A stretch of DNA of 64,000 bases from Rhizobium sp. BK313 (GTDB taxonomy: Bacteria; Pseudomonadota; Alphaproteobacteria; Rhizobiales; Rhizobiaceae): positions 248,001 through 312,000 of the forward strand of contig NZ_JACHZQ010000003.1 in the NCBI RefSeq assembly GCF_014193655.1. Reading direction: 5' to 3'. The notes below the pieces were generated by a model. It saw nothing but the letters and a program-made list of their open reading frames with translations. It made no database searches and was not told the DNA's origin. This document shows, one piece after another, positions 25,287-33,657 of this stretch. A program made the position numbers and the translations under genes. The stretch's first letter is position 1, and each line of letters opens with the position of its first letter.

Positions 25287-25850
25287 ATGAGCGAGACAAC
25301 GCAACACTATCTGATCTTCGAAACCGCGGGTGGTTTCTGCGGAATTGCGTGGAACGATATCGGTGTCACACGCTTCCAATTGCCGACGAAAAGCGCTGAT
25401 GCGACCGAGCGCCTTCTGCTGCGCCGTTTGCCGAGTGCACGACCCGGCGCGCCGACGCCGGAGGTGTTGGAAGCGGTCGCCGCTGTGAAGCGCTATTTCG
25501 CGGGTGAAGAGATCGACTTTTCCGGCGTCAAGCTGGATCTCAGCGAGCAGGATGCCTTCTTCAAGCAGATCTATGCTGCCGCACGCCAAGTTGGATGGGG
25601 CCACACCACGACCTATGGCGCACTGGCGAAGCAGCTCGGTGCAGGCCCGGAAGCCGCCCGCGACGTCGGCCAGGCCATGGCCAAGAACCCCGTGGCGCTG
25701 ATCATCCCCTGCCACCGCGTCTTGGCCGCAGGCGGCAAGATCGGCGGCTTTTCCGCGCCCGGTGGTTCAGCCGCCAAGGCCCGCATGCTGGAACTGGAAG
25801 GCGCCCAGGTCGCACCGCCAAAGCCTGTCCAGCAAACTCTGGGTTTCTAA
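25287..25850 (+). CDS. ogt: Methylated-DNA-protein-cysteine S-methyltransferase
   Basis: The 187-residue protein repairs O6-alkylguanine by irreversible transfer of the alkyl group to its own cysteine. The active-site PCHRV is in NPVALIIPCHRVLAAGGKIGGFS, and the helix-turn-helix part includes GWGHTTTYGALAKQLG. I chose the ATG at 25287 (MSETTQHY), which matches the family's usual length; the longer frame from 25125 is not supported. The ada-type N-terminal domain is absent, so it is an Ogt-like enzyme. The 171 bases before it show no clear signals. Confidence 0.95.
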   Translation: MSETTQHYLIFETAGGFCGIAWNDIGVTRFQLPTKSADATERLLLRRLPSARPGAPTPEVLEAVAAVKRYFAGEEIDFSGVKLDLSEQDAFFKQIYAAARQVGWGHTTTYGALAKQLGAGPEAARDVGQAMAKNPVALIIPCHRVLAAGGKIGGFSAPGGSAAKARMLELEGAQVAPPKPVQQTLGF

Positions 25851-25898
25851 CGAATGCAGTGGCACACCGAAAATCCATGCAGTCCGGCTCAATCCGAT

Positions 25899-26423
25899 CT
25901 ATGACGCGGCCGCATCACCGGTGAGGAAACGCGCTGCCTTGGGCTGAGAACGCACCAGCAGATAAAAGGCGGCAAAGTGCGTGACCATCAGCAAGGGCAC
26001 ATAGATGATCGGGATCCAGTATGTGGCGCCCAACTGCCCCGCGAGTGCAGGAAGGCCGAGCTGGGCGCCGTGGTAATAGTTGACGAGGATGTCAACTGTC
26101 CCCAGGAGATTGAAGGCAACAACAAACGACCAAAAGAGCGGGCGCCTTCTCACTGTGAGAAGCGCGAGCATGGCCAGCAGCCCAACTGCGAAATCGCCAT
26201 AGGCGGCGAACGTGCTGAAGCCGGCGGGCAGATTGGGGCCGACAACGCCAGGGACAATGAAGACGAGACCGAAGAAGCGAAAACTGTGCAACGTGGCGAT
26301 GGCGCGTTGCGCTTCGACCCCGTCCATTGATTTAAGCCTCGGCCAGACATATGCGCCGAAGCAAAGCAGCCACGGGATGTAACCGAGAACGAGATGGATC
26401 TGGAATACGATTGCTGGGGACAT
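25899..26423 (-). CDS. Conserved membrane protein, five or six helices
   Basis: The 174-residue product has a hydrophobic N-terminus (IVFQIHLVLGYIPWLLCFGAY) and regular helices at about 40-60, 65-85, 90-110, 120-130 and 135-160; the loops hold RLKSMDG and RRRP. I do not recognise a named family, but it reads like the small unknown membrane proteins often paired with metabolic enzymes. The ATG at 26423 follows GGAGATCAA. It is 22 bases downstream of a methyltransferase on the same strand, so they form an operon. Confidence 0.8.
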   Translation of the reverse strand: MSPAIVFQIHLVLGYIPWLLCFGAYVWPRLKSMDGVEAQRAIATLHSFRFFGLVFIVPGVVGPNLPAGFSTFAAYGDFAVGLLAMLALLTVRRRPLFWSFVVAFNLLGTVDILVNYYHGAQLGLPALAGQLGATYWIPIIYVPLLMVTHFAAFYLLVRSQPKAARFLTGDAAAS

Positions 26424-26445
26424 TTGATCTCCTGTCAAGTTTGGT

Positions 26446-27264
26446 TCAGGTGGCCTCGAACACCGCGGTCAGGATGCCGAGCCGACCCTCCATGAGATTT
26501 CGTCCCAAGTTGGCGGCAAGCTGCGCGAAGTCCGGTCCCATCACCACGCCGAGATTTGGCGAGGGCGGCGGCCCTGACGCGCGCAGTTGGGCGATCCAGG
26601 CCTTGGCGGCCTCGGTGTCGTCTTGCCAGGCAAGCACGCCGAAACCGGCCGGTTCAATCGCTTCGCGCGTCGCGGCAGCGGTTAAGAGAAAGCTCGTTGC
26701 CAGCGTTCGCGCCCAAGGGACGGGATAGTGCGGCTCACCGCCGTTCAACACGACGTCGAAGGTCGCAAACCTGCCACCTGACTTCAGCACGCGCCGGATC
26801 TCTCGGTAGAGCCGCGTCCGGTCGGAGATGTTCATCGCCACATGCTGCAGCAACACGACGTCGAAACAACCGTCGTCAAATGGAAGCTCCAATGCGCTGC
26901 CGGTCTGGAACGACACCTGCGCGCTCTGTCCCGTCCGCTCGGTCAGATAGCGCGCAGCATCGACGAACAGCTCGCTGAGGTCGATACCCGTAACCTGGCA
27001 GCCAAAGGCCGAAGCCAGAAAGCGCGCCGGCCCGCCCACGCCCGAGCCGACATCCAGGACCGACATGTCGGCCGTGATCCCAGCCAACCTGGCAAGCTCT
27101 GCGGTCGCTGCGAGGCCACGCGTGTGAAACTGGTCGAGGGCAGCGAGCTGCTGGGGCGTGAGCCGCTGATCCTCCGGACCGAGGGCAGCGAGCGCCGCCC
27201 TTAGCCTCTCGGTTAGACCGGTCGCGCGATAGTGATCGCGCACGCCAACAAGAACATCGTTCAT
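26446..27264 (-). CDS. Class I SAM-dependent methyltransferase (UbiE/COQ5-like)
   Basis: The 272-residue protein has motif I VLDVGSGVGGPARFLA at about 70-85, then GIDLSELFVDAA (motif II), ALELPFDDGCFDVVLLQHV (motif III region) and RVLKSGGRFATFDVV. It belongs with small-molecule methyltransferases such as UbiE/COQ5 or sarcosine/dimethylglycine types; the substrate cannot be read. It heads a two-gene unit with a membrane protein and is divergent from a LysR regulator 132 bases away, which likely controls it. Confidence 0.92.
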   Translation of the reverse strand: MNDVLVGVRDHYRATGLTERLRAALAALGPEDQRLTPQQLAALDQFHTRGLAATAELARLAGITADMSVLDVGSGVGGPARFLASAFGCQVTGIDLSELFVDAARYLTERTGQSAQVSFQTGSALELPFDDGCFDVVLLQHVAMNISDRTRLYREIRRVLKSGGRFATFDVVLNGGEPHYPVPWARTLATSFLLTAAATREAIEPAGFGVLAWQDDTEAAKAWIAQLRASGPPPSPNLGVVMGPDFAQLAANLGRNLMEGRLGILTAVFEAT

Positions 27265-27396
27265 TGCAAGGTTCTCCTCCTAGCCTTCAGGCAGTGCCGT
27301 GGAGATTGGGCCCCAACATCGGCCTGACGTCTGATTTGCAAGCCAGATCTACTACCGCTTCCCGCGAGCGACTATTCGCGATAATATCGACGTGGT

Positions 27397-28362
27397 ATGA
27401 AGCAGAACTTCACAGTCAGACAAGGTGCGCTCGACGGCGTAGAGGCGTTCTTGAGCGTTGCTCAGCACCGCAGTTTTCGCAGAGCAGCTGCGGAGCTCGG
27501 GGTGACCCCATCGGCGATCAGCCAGGCGGTACGCACTCTCGAGGCGCGTGTCGGGGCAGCACTCTTCATACGCACGACGCGCAGCGTCGGCCTGACCGAA
27601 GCCGGCGAGCGATTCCTTTCGCGTGCAAGGCCCGCCTTCGAGGAGCTGGTCGCCGCAGGCGAGGTTGCGCGTGACCTTGGGCAGCGACCGGCCGGGCTGC
27701 TGCGCCTTACGGTGCCGCGGGCGGTGGTGCCGATCCTGCTGGAGCCGCTGATCGCATCCTTCTGCCAAGCCTTCCCCGAGGTCGAGGTGGAGATCGCCGC
27801 AAATGCAGAATTGGTTGATATCGCGGCCGAGGGATTTGACGCCGGCATCCGGCTTGGCCAGTTCATCGCAGCGGACATGGTCGCGGTCCGGCTGACGCCG
27901 CCTTTCCCGTTCGTCGTCGTTGGCAGCCCCGAGTATCTAAGCCGGATGGGACGGCCCGAGCGTATCGACGATCTGCGTCAACATGCTTGCATACGCATTC
28001 GCCGCTCGAATGGGTCCATCGCGCCATGGTCGTTTGTCAACGGCAACAAGCCGATCGAGGCCATTGTCTCGGGGCCGCTAATCGCCCACGACTTTCCCAC
28101 CATGCTTGGCGCGGCCGTGGAAGGTATGGGGCTTGCGCAAGTGCCTGAGCCAATCGCCGCTGGACCAGTTAAAGCGGGAAAACTCGTACACGTCCTGGAG
28201 CAGTTCGCGCCGATGGCGCCGGGTGTGTTTCTCTACTATCCCAGCCGCCATCAAGTGATGCCGAAGCTGCGTGCCTTCATCGATCACGTGAAGAGCCGCG
28301 CGGACGAGCGGCGTGAAGGGTACACTCCGAGCGCCCAGTCTGCCAAAAATCTTCGGTCTTGA
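27397..28362 (+). CDS. LysR family transcriptional regulator
   Basis: The 321-residue protein has the winged HTH near residues 14-72 (GVEAFLSVAQHRSFRRAAAE, TPSAISQAVRTLEARVG) and the effector domain of the large CrgA-like group (PAGLLRLTVPRAVVPILLE). It is divergent from the methyltransferase operon; a CGCGA-N8-TCGCG dyad at 27363-27380 lies just before its ATG. The last 20 or so residues (SRADERREG onward) extend beyond the usual LysR length. The inducer is unknown. Confidence 0.92.
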   Translation: MKQNFTVRQGALDGVEAFLSVAQHRSFRRAAAELGVTPSAISQAVRTLEARVGAALFIRTTRSVGLTEAGERFLSRARPAFEELVAAGEVARDLGQRPAGLLRLTVPRAVVPILLEPLIASFCQAFPEVEVEIAANAELVDIAAEGFDAGIRLGQFIAADMVAVRLTPPFPFVVVGSPEYLSRMGRPERIDDLRQHACIRIRRSNGSIAPWSFVNGNKPIEAIVSGPLIAHDFPTMLGAAVEGMGLAQVPEPIAAGPVKAGKLVHVLEQFAPMAPGVFLYYPSRHQVMPKLRAFIDHVKSRADERREGYTPSAQSAKNLRS

Positions 28363-28409
28363 ATTCAAAGAGAAAATTCGCTGAATCGGAATTTGCTCGG
28401 TTGCAGAAT

Positions 28410-29534
28410 CTATCGGTATCGCCGAGCAGATTCATCGACATATAAGGGATAGTCGGTGTAGCCGGCGGGACCCTCACTATAAAAGGTATCGGAATCCCAT
28501 ACGTTGAGGGGCCAGTCGTTGCGTAGCCGCTCGACCAAGTCGGGGTTTGCCAGAAAGGGTTTCCCGATCCCAATAAGATCTGCCTCGCCCGCATCAATTG
28601 CAGTCTGCCCATTTTCCTTGAGGTAGCCGCCAGCGAGGATCACAGGTCCCCGAAAGGCGCTACGAAACGCCCGGAGAAAATTCTCGGGAATGGAGACGTC
28701 GTCAGCCCATCGGGTTTGGTCGCTGAAGTGCGCATAGGCGATGTTACGCTTGGAAAGCTCGGCCGCGAGCGTCAGATACGTTTCGGCCTCGTCTTCAAAC
28801 GCCGGCATCTCATTGTATCGGCCGAAGGGTGAAAGTCGGATACCTGTGCGTTCGCCGCCAATTGCGCTTATCACCGCGTCGACCGTCTCCAGCGTGAAGC
28901 GAATACGATTTTCAATCGAGCCACCGTAGCGGTCGTCGCGTGTGTTGAGCGCCCCGTTGATAAACTGATCATGAAGATAACCGTTGGCAGCGTGGATCTC
29001 GACGCCGTCCAGTCCAGCCTCACGAGCATTGCCCGCAGCCTGAGCGAACTCGCCAACGATTTGCGGCACTTCCTCAGTCCGCAAAGCGCGTGGCCTGCTC
29101 TGCACAAGGAAGGCCGGCAGTCCGTCCTCATCGAAGGCCATGGCGATTGCTTTCGTCGCTCCCGTGTCGGTGGAACTGACGGTCGCCTGACCGTTCGGTT
29201 GATGTGAAAAATGGCTTGCGCGACCGCCATGCCGGAGTTGGCCGAAGATCAAGCCGCCATGGTCGTGAACCTCGTTGGCCACATAACGCCACGCTTCGAT
29301 TTGGGTCGGCGTGTAGAGGCCAGGCTCGAACGCCCAGGTGCGCGCCCACTCGCTTATGGCGATGCTGCCTGTAACAATCAGCCCGGCGCCCGCGCGCTGC
29401 GAGAAATAGCGCGCAGTGTCGGCCTCCGGTGCCCAGTCGCGGTTTCTCGCACGCGATCTCTCCATCGGTGCCATGACAATGCGGTTCTTGAGGTGGATAG
29501 GGCCCAGATCATACGGGTCGAATAGCGAGGGCAT
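28410..29534 (-). CDS. nemA: Old Yellow Enzyme family alkene reductase (NemA-like)
   Basis: The 374-residue flavoprotein has the OYE TIM-barrel hallmarks: an N-terminal LFDPYDLGPIHLKNRIVMAPMERSRA motif, the substrate-binding HAANGYLHDQF, RIRFTLETVDAV and the FMN-site VILAGGYLKENG. These enzymes use NAD(P)H and FMN to reduce activated alkenes, nitroesters or N-ethylmaleimide. It is convergent with one LysR gene and divergent from another, 120 bases away, which is its more likely regulator. The nemA symbol reflects family likeness only. Confidence 0.93.
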   Translation of the reverse strand: MPSLFDPYDLGPIHLKNRIVMAPMERSRARNRDWAPEADTARYFSQRAGAGLIVTGSIAISEWARTWAFEPGLYTPTQIEAWRYVANEVHDHGGLIFGQLRHGGRASHFSHQPNGQATVSSTDTGATKAIAMAFDEDGLPAFLVQSRPRALRTEEVPQIVGEFAQAAGNAREAGLDGVEIHAANGYLHDQFINGALNTRDDRYGGSIENRIRFTLETVDAVISAIGGERTGIRLSPFGRYNEMPAFEDEAETYLTLAAELSKRNIAYAHFSDQTRWADDVSIPENFLRAFRSAFRGPVILAGGYLKENGQTAIDAGEADLIGIGKPFLANPDLVERLRNDWPLNVWDSDTFYSEGPAGYTDYPLYVDESARRYR

Positions 29535-29654
29535 AGAGAAAGCTCCATTAGTCGGGACGAGATTTGATGTGCCAATGGATTTAATCCCGATTATGATCGC
29601 TTATTAGATGACCTCGGATCGACTCACTGTTGCGCCTGGAGCTACAAAGAGCAG

Positions 29655-30566
29655 ATGGACACGCGTTTTGACGGTATCGCGGAATTCGTCGCGGTGACGC
29701 GGTTGGGTAGTTTCACCGCGGTGGCTGCAGAGCTTGGCATGACCAAGTCCGCGGTCGGACGGGCGGTGTCGCGGCTTGAGGCTCGATTAGGATCGAAGTT
29801 GCTGCACCGAACGACGCGTCGTCTGATTTTGACGCCTGCTGGAGAGGCTTGGCTTGAGCATTGCGTCGCAGCACTGGCCGAACTCGATCGCGGCGAGAGC
29901 GCACTCATACTCGCTCGCGATACGCCATGCGGCGAAGTGCGGATCGATCTGCCGACAGCATTCGGCCGGCTGCATGTGATGCCAGTGCTGCTCGAAGTGG
30001 CTGAACGCTACCCAGCACTACGTCTCAACGTGAGTTTCACAGACCGACGGGTCGACCTTCTTAGCGAAAACATCGACCTCGCGGTGCGAATTGGCAATCT
30101 TGACGACTCGACTGACCTGCTCGCCCGTCTGATTGGAGTCCAGCACATGGTGATCGTTGGAGCGGTCAGCTATATCGTGAAGCGAGGCCTTCCTCGGTCC
30201 CTGACGGACCTTGAAGCTCACGATTGCATCGTGGGGCGACGGCAGGGAAATCGCATTGCTTGGTTGCTGAAACAACCCGATGGCTCGATCGCACGGCATG
30301 CTGTTTCCGTCAAACATGAAATTCAGGATTTCGAGACGGTGCAGAGGGCAGTGAGAGCGGGACACGGCCTTGCGCAGCTTCCATTATGGATGGTTCAAGA
30401 TGACATTCGGGATGGAAAGCTGCTGACCGTCCTGGATGGGATGTCCGGCGGCGAGGTGCCGGTCAACATCCTTTGGCCGCGTACAAAGGCGCTGCCGGCC
30501 AAAATAAGAGTTGTCATAGACGGTTTGGTTCGAGGGGCGCGTGAACTATCGACTGCTATCGCTTAG
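29655..30566 (+). CDS. LysR family transcriptional regulator
   Basis: The 303-residue product begins DTRFDGIAEFVAVTRLGSFT and carries the HTH AAELGMTKSAVGRAVSRLEARLG, then the CrgA-like effector domain (CGEVRIDLPTAFGRLHVMP). It is divergent from the Old Yellow Enzyme gene and is the natural candidate to control it, as is common for nemA-type genes. It ends 45 bases before the displaced guaA fragment. Confidence 0.92.
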   Translation: MDTRFDGIAEFVAVTRLGSFTAVAAELGMTKSAVGRAVSRLEARLGSKLLHRTTRRLILTPAGEAWLEHCVAALAELDRGESALILARDTPCGEVRIDLPTAFGRLHVMPVLLEVAERYPALRLNVSFTDRRVDLLSENIDLAVRIGNLDDSTDLLARLIGVQHMVIVGAVSYIVKRGLPRSLTDLEAHDCIVGRRQGNRIAWLLKQPDGSIARHAVSVKHEIQDFETVQRAVRAGHGLAQLPLWMVQDDIRDGKLLTVLDGMSGGEVPVNILWPRTKALPAKIRVVIDGLVRGARELSTAIA

Positions 30567-30610
30567 GCGATATCGCATTTCCCATTCTATTTTTGCCATT
30601 CTACTCCCCG

Positions 30611-30714
30611 TTACTCCCACGCGATCGTTCCTGGCGGTTTCGACGTGACGTCATAGACCACCCGGTTGATGCCGCGGACTTCATTGATCACACGGGTCGC
30701 GGCGTGGCCGAGGA
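30611..30714 (-). pseudogene. Displaced 3'-end fragment of guaA (last 34 codons)
   Basis: This stretch aligns without gaps to the 3' end of the intact guaA gene 748 bases to the right (31359-31462), with about 11 differences in 104 bases. It keeps the reading frame: LGHAATRVINEV, RGINRVVYDVTSKPPGTI and a final AWE then TAA. Most differences are silent third-position changes, so it is not a recent copy. No start or upstream part of guaA is present. It is best read as an attachment-site remnant of an element that integrated at guaA. Confidence 0.85.
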
Positions 30715-30818
30715 GTGTCTTGGAACTAATGACAGGCGAAACTGTTCAGCTATAACTTTAATACGACGCTGACGTGCCCGGCGGTCTGGGTAAGCGGCGA
30801 TCTTTAGGAGCTCTCACT

Positions 30819-31259
30819 ATGAAGATTTCGTCCATATTTCGTTCAACCGCGGTTGCCGTCATCGCCGCCGCGGGAATTAGTTTTGCCAGCGCCGCGCATG
30901 CCGACAGCGGTACGATCCGCTTCGCCGTCTACAAGGCGGCCTTCTTCGTCGGTGGCTCCGGAGGCGAGGGCACGCTGACCTTCCATGGTCGCCGATATCC
31001 GATCTCGATCGGCGGCATCTCGGGCGGCCTCGCCTTCGGTGCCTCTAAGACCTATTTCAGTGGTACCGTGCGCCACATTCGCCGCGCCCAAGATGTGACT
31101 GGCGTGTACGCTGCAGCGGGCGGTGGCGGCGCGGTCGGCAAAGGGGCTCAGATGATCGTCATGACCAATGACAAGGGCGCCCAACTCGAACTTACAGGCA
31201 AGCAGGTAGGCCTGCAAATCAACGCCGATATCAGCGGTATGAGCATCACGGTGAAGTAA
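30819..31259 (+). CDS. Small exported protein, EipA/DUF1134-like
   Basis: The 146-residue product has a signal peptide (KISSIFRSTAVAVIAAAG... ending ASAAHA, cleaved near residue 28). The mature part is Gly-rich with a repeated beta pattern: VGGSGGEGTLTFHGRRYPI, GGISGGLAFGAS, and a C-terminal LTGKQVGLQINADISGMSI. This resembles the DUF1134/EipA or SYLF-like lipid-associated proteins of alphaproteobacterial envelopes; that link is by eye and moderate. AGGAG stands eight bases before the ATG. The gene sits alone between the guaA fragment and intact guaA. Confidence 0.8.
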   Translation: MKISSIFRSTAVAVIAAAGISFASAAHADSGTIRFAVYKAAFFVGGSGGEGTLTFHGRRYPISIGGISGGLAFGASKTYFSGTVRHIRRAQDVTGVYAAAGGGGAVGKGAQMIVMTNDKGAQLELTGKQVGLQINADISGMSITVK

Positions 31260-31291
31260 GGGCGCCACTCCATTCGTCATTCCTTGGATAG

Positions 31292-31320
31292 GCCCGATTT
31301 GCTAAATTTAGCGATCGGGC
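31292..31320. terminator. Hairpin between the EipA-like gene and guaA
   Basis: GCCCGAT pairs with ATCGGGC, and inside it GCTA with TAGC across AATT. It lies 33 bases after one stop and 39 bases beyond the convergent guaA stop, so it may end either transcript. There is no long T-run. Confidence 0.5.
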
Positions 31321-31358
31321 ACTTCCAGGAAAATAACCAAGGGAGTGCCGTTCGCCCT

Positions 31359-32921
31359 CTATTCCCACTCGATCGTTCCCGGCGGCTTCGACGTGACGTC
31401 GTAGACCACCCGGTTGATGCCGCGGACTTCGTTGATGATGCGGGTCGCGGCGCGGCCGAGGAATTCCATGTCGTAGTGGTAGAAATCCGCGGTCATGCCG
31501 TCGACCGACGTGACGGCGCGCAGTGCGCAGACGAACTCGTAGGTACGCCCGTCACCCATGACCCCGACGGTCTGGACCGGCAGAAGGACGGCGAAGGCCT
31601 GCCAAATGGCGTCGTAGAGGCCAGCCTTGCGGATTTCGTCGAGATAGATGGCGTCGGCTTCGCGCAGGATTTCCAGCTTCTCGCGGGTGATGCCGCCGGG
31701 GCAACGGATGGCGAGGCCGGGGCCGGGGAAGGGATGGCGGCCGATGAAGCTGTCGGGAAGGCCGAGCTCCTTGCCGAGCGCACGCACTTCATCTTTGAAG
31801 AGCTCGCGCAGCGGCTCGACGAGCTGCATCTTCATGCGCTCCGGCAGGCCGCCGACATTATGGTGCGACTTGATGGTGACCGAGGGACCGCCGGTGAAGG
31901 AAACGCTTTCGATGACATCGGGATAAAGCGTGCCCTGGCCGAGGAAATCGGCGCCGCCGAGCTTCTTCGCTTCCTCTTCGAAAGTCTCGATGAAGAGCCG
32001 GCCGATGATCTTGCGCTTGGTTTCGGGGTCGGAAACGCCCTCCAGCTCGCCGATGAAGCGGTCGGAGGCGTCGACGTGGAGCAGATGCAGATTGTAGTGC
32101 TCGCGGAACATGGCGACGACACCAGCCGCCTCGTCCTTGCGCATCAGGCCATGGTCGACGAGGATGCAGGTCAGCTGGTCGCCGACCGCTTCATGGATCA
32201 GCAGCGCTGCGACAGAGGAATCGACGCCGCCCGACAGCGCACAGATGACGCGTTTTTCGCCGACCTGGTCGCGGATCGCCTGAACGGCCTTGGCGCGATA
32301 GGCCGACATCGACCAGTCACCCTTGATCCCTGCGATATTGTGGATGAAGTTACCGATCAGCTTGGCGCCGTCCGGTGTGTGCACCACTTCCGGATGGAAC
32401 TGAACGCCGTAATATCTGCGCTTCTCGTCGGCGATGAAAGCGTAAGGCGCGTTCGAAGAGGTGGCGACGACCTCAAAGCCTTCCGGCAGCGCGGTCACGC
32501 GATCGCCGTGGCTCATCCAGACCTGATGACGCGAGCCGGAGGACCAGAGGCCTTCGAACAGTGCACAATCGGTGTTGACGTCGAGGAAGGCGCGACCGAA
32601 TTCGCGGTGATGGCCGCTTTCCACCTTGCCACCGAGCTGCATGCACATGGTCTGCTGGCCATAGCAGATGCCGAACACCGGCAGGCCGCTGTCGAAAATG
32701 ATCTGCGGCGCTCTGGGCGAGCCTTCGTCCACGGTCGAGGCGGGGCTGCCGGACAGGATCACGGCTTTCGGCTGCAGCCGTTTGAAGCCGGCTTCGGCGG
32801 ATTGGAAGGGGACGATCTCGCAATAGACGCCCGCTTCGCGCACGCGCCGTGCGATGAGCTGCGTCACCTGGCTGCCAAAATCGACGATGAGAACGGTATC
32901 TGGATGTGCTGTCTGGGTCAT
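31359..32921 (-). CDS. guaA: GMP synthase (glutamine-hydrolysing)
   Basis: GuaA converts XMP, glutamine and ATP to GMP in the last step of purine synthesis. The 520-residue protein has the class I amidotransferase domain (FGSQVTQLIARRVRE; the nucleophile Cys in FGICYGQQTM; His/Glu in GVQFHPEV), the ATP pyrophosphatase domain with the P-loop LSGGVDSSVAA, and the C-terminal dimerisation domain ending GTIEWE. Length and motifs are complete. Its 3' end is the site to which the fragment at 30611-30714 corresponds, so the present last codons may have been supplied by an integrated element. Confidence 0.99.
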   Translation of the reverse strand: MTQTAHPDTVLIVDFGSQVTQLIARRVREAGVYCEIVPFQSAEAGFKRLQPKAVILSGSPASTVDEGSPRAPQIIFDSGLPVFGICYGQQTMCMQLGGKVESGHHREFGRAFLDVNTDCALFEGLWSSGSRHQVWMSHGDRVTALPEGFEVVATSSNAPYAFIADEKRRYYGVQFHPEVVHTPDGAKLIGNFIHNIAGIKGDWSMSAYRAKAVQAIRDQVGEKRVICALSGGVDSSVAALLIHEAVGDQLTCILVDHGLMRKDEAAGVVAMFREHYNLHLLHVDASDRFIGELEGVSDPETKRKIIGRLFIETFEEEAKKLGGADFLGQGTLYPDVIESVSFTGGPSVTIKSHHNVGGLPERMKMQLVEPLRELFKDEVRALGKELGLPDSFIGRHPFPGPGLAIRCPGGITREKLEILREADAIYLDEIRKAGLYDAIWQAFAVLLPVQTVGVMGDGRTYEFVCALRAVTSVDGMTADFYHYDMEFLGRAATRIINEVRGINRVVYDVTSKPPGTIEWE

Positions 32922-33015
32922 GGCGAGCCTTTAATGAAAAGCGCTTTCCCTGGCAATCGGGCAAATCGCGGTAAAGCCGATTTTATTGTCCCGATTGTAT
33001 CAGCCGGCACGCTGT

Positions 33016-33657
33016 TCAGAACCAGAAAACTCCGTCTTCCAGCGCCGTAAACAGCCCGTCGACGGCATAGGAAAGTTTGCGGTCGATGACATGCAGATAT
33101 TCCGTCCAGCCGGAAATGTGCTGCAGCTCGACCAGGCCATCGGAAATGCCGCGCAGCCCGATCAGCGGCCGGTCGAAGATCTGGCAGACGCGCAGCACGG
33201 AGAAGGTTTCCATATCCACCATATCGGCCGCGATCTGGCCATAGGCGTCCGCGCCTGAGATGACATTGCCGCCCGTCGAGAGGCTAGCTTCCGGGATACC
33301 TGGAATGCGCAGCGGCAGCTCGATCGTGGCGGGCAGGTCGAGGAAGGGTGTGCGGCCCTTCTCGAAGCCGAGCGGCGAGGCGTCCATGTCGCGATAGGAT
33401 ACCGATGTGACCTGATAGACTTCCGTCTGTTCCAGCTTGGAGGATCCGGCCGACCCCAGCGAAACCACCATATCGGGCAGGTCGTCGTGCGCTTCGAGCT
33501 GAACCAGCGCCCGCGTCATGGCGATGGCCGCTTCGACCGGGCCGACGCCGGTCATCAGCGGATCGATGCGGGAGCGCAGGAAGGGCCCGTATTCCGCCTC
33601 CGCGGCCATGACGAACAGGATCGATTTTCCCGATACGCGTTTCAGTTCGAATTTCAT
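33016..33657 (-). CDS. MTA/SAH nucleosidase-like phosphorylase-superfamily protein
   Basis: The 213-residue protein fits the PNP/UDP phosphorylase superfamily. SILFVMAAEAEYGPF resembles the MtnN N-terminus, SLGSAGSSKLEQ is the phosphate/ribose-binding Gly loop, and ADMVDMETFSVLRVC carries the Met-Glu pair that contacts the nucleoside. MtnN enzymes cleave methylthioadenosine and S-adenosylhomocysteine; the sequence is divergent, so the exact substrate is unsure. The ATG at 33657 overlaps the stop of the thioesterase gene by four bases (ATGA). Confidence 0.85.
   Translation of the reverse strand: MKFELKRVSGKSILFVMAAEAEYGPFLRSRIDPLMTGVGPVEAAIAMTRALVQLEAHDDLPDMVVSLGSAGSSKLEQTEVYQVTSVSYRDMDASPLGFEKGRTPFLDLPATIELPLRIPGIPEASLSTGGNVISGADAYGQIAADMVDMETFSVLRVCQIFDRPLIGLRGISDGLVELQHISGWTEYLHVIDRKLSYAVDGLFTALEDGVFWF

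Noticed and set aside
30605..30720. Frameshifted second guaA gene
   Set aside because: Only the last 34 codons are present; the sequence upstream of them (above 30714) shows no trace of GuaA, so it is a 3'-end fragment, not a broken gene.
31284..33050. 588-codon open frame antisense to guaA
   Set aside because: It mirrors guaA over its full length, has no ribosome site or family match, and long antisense frames are expected in high-GC genes.
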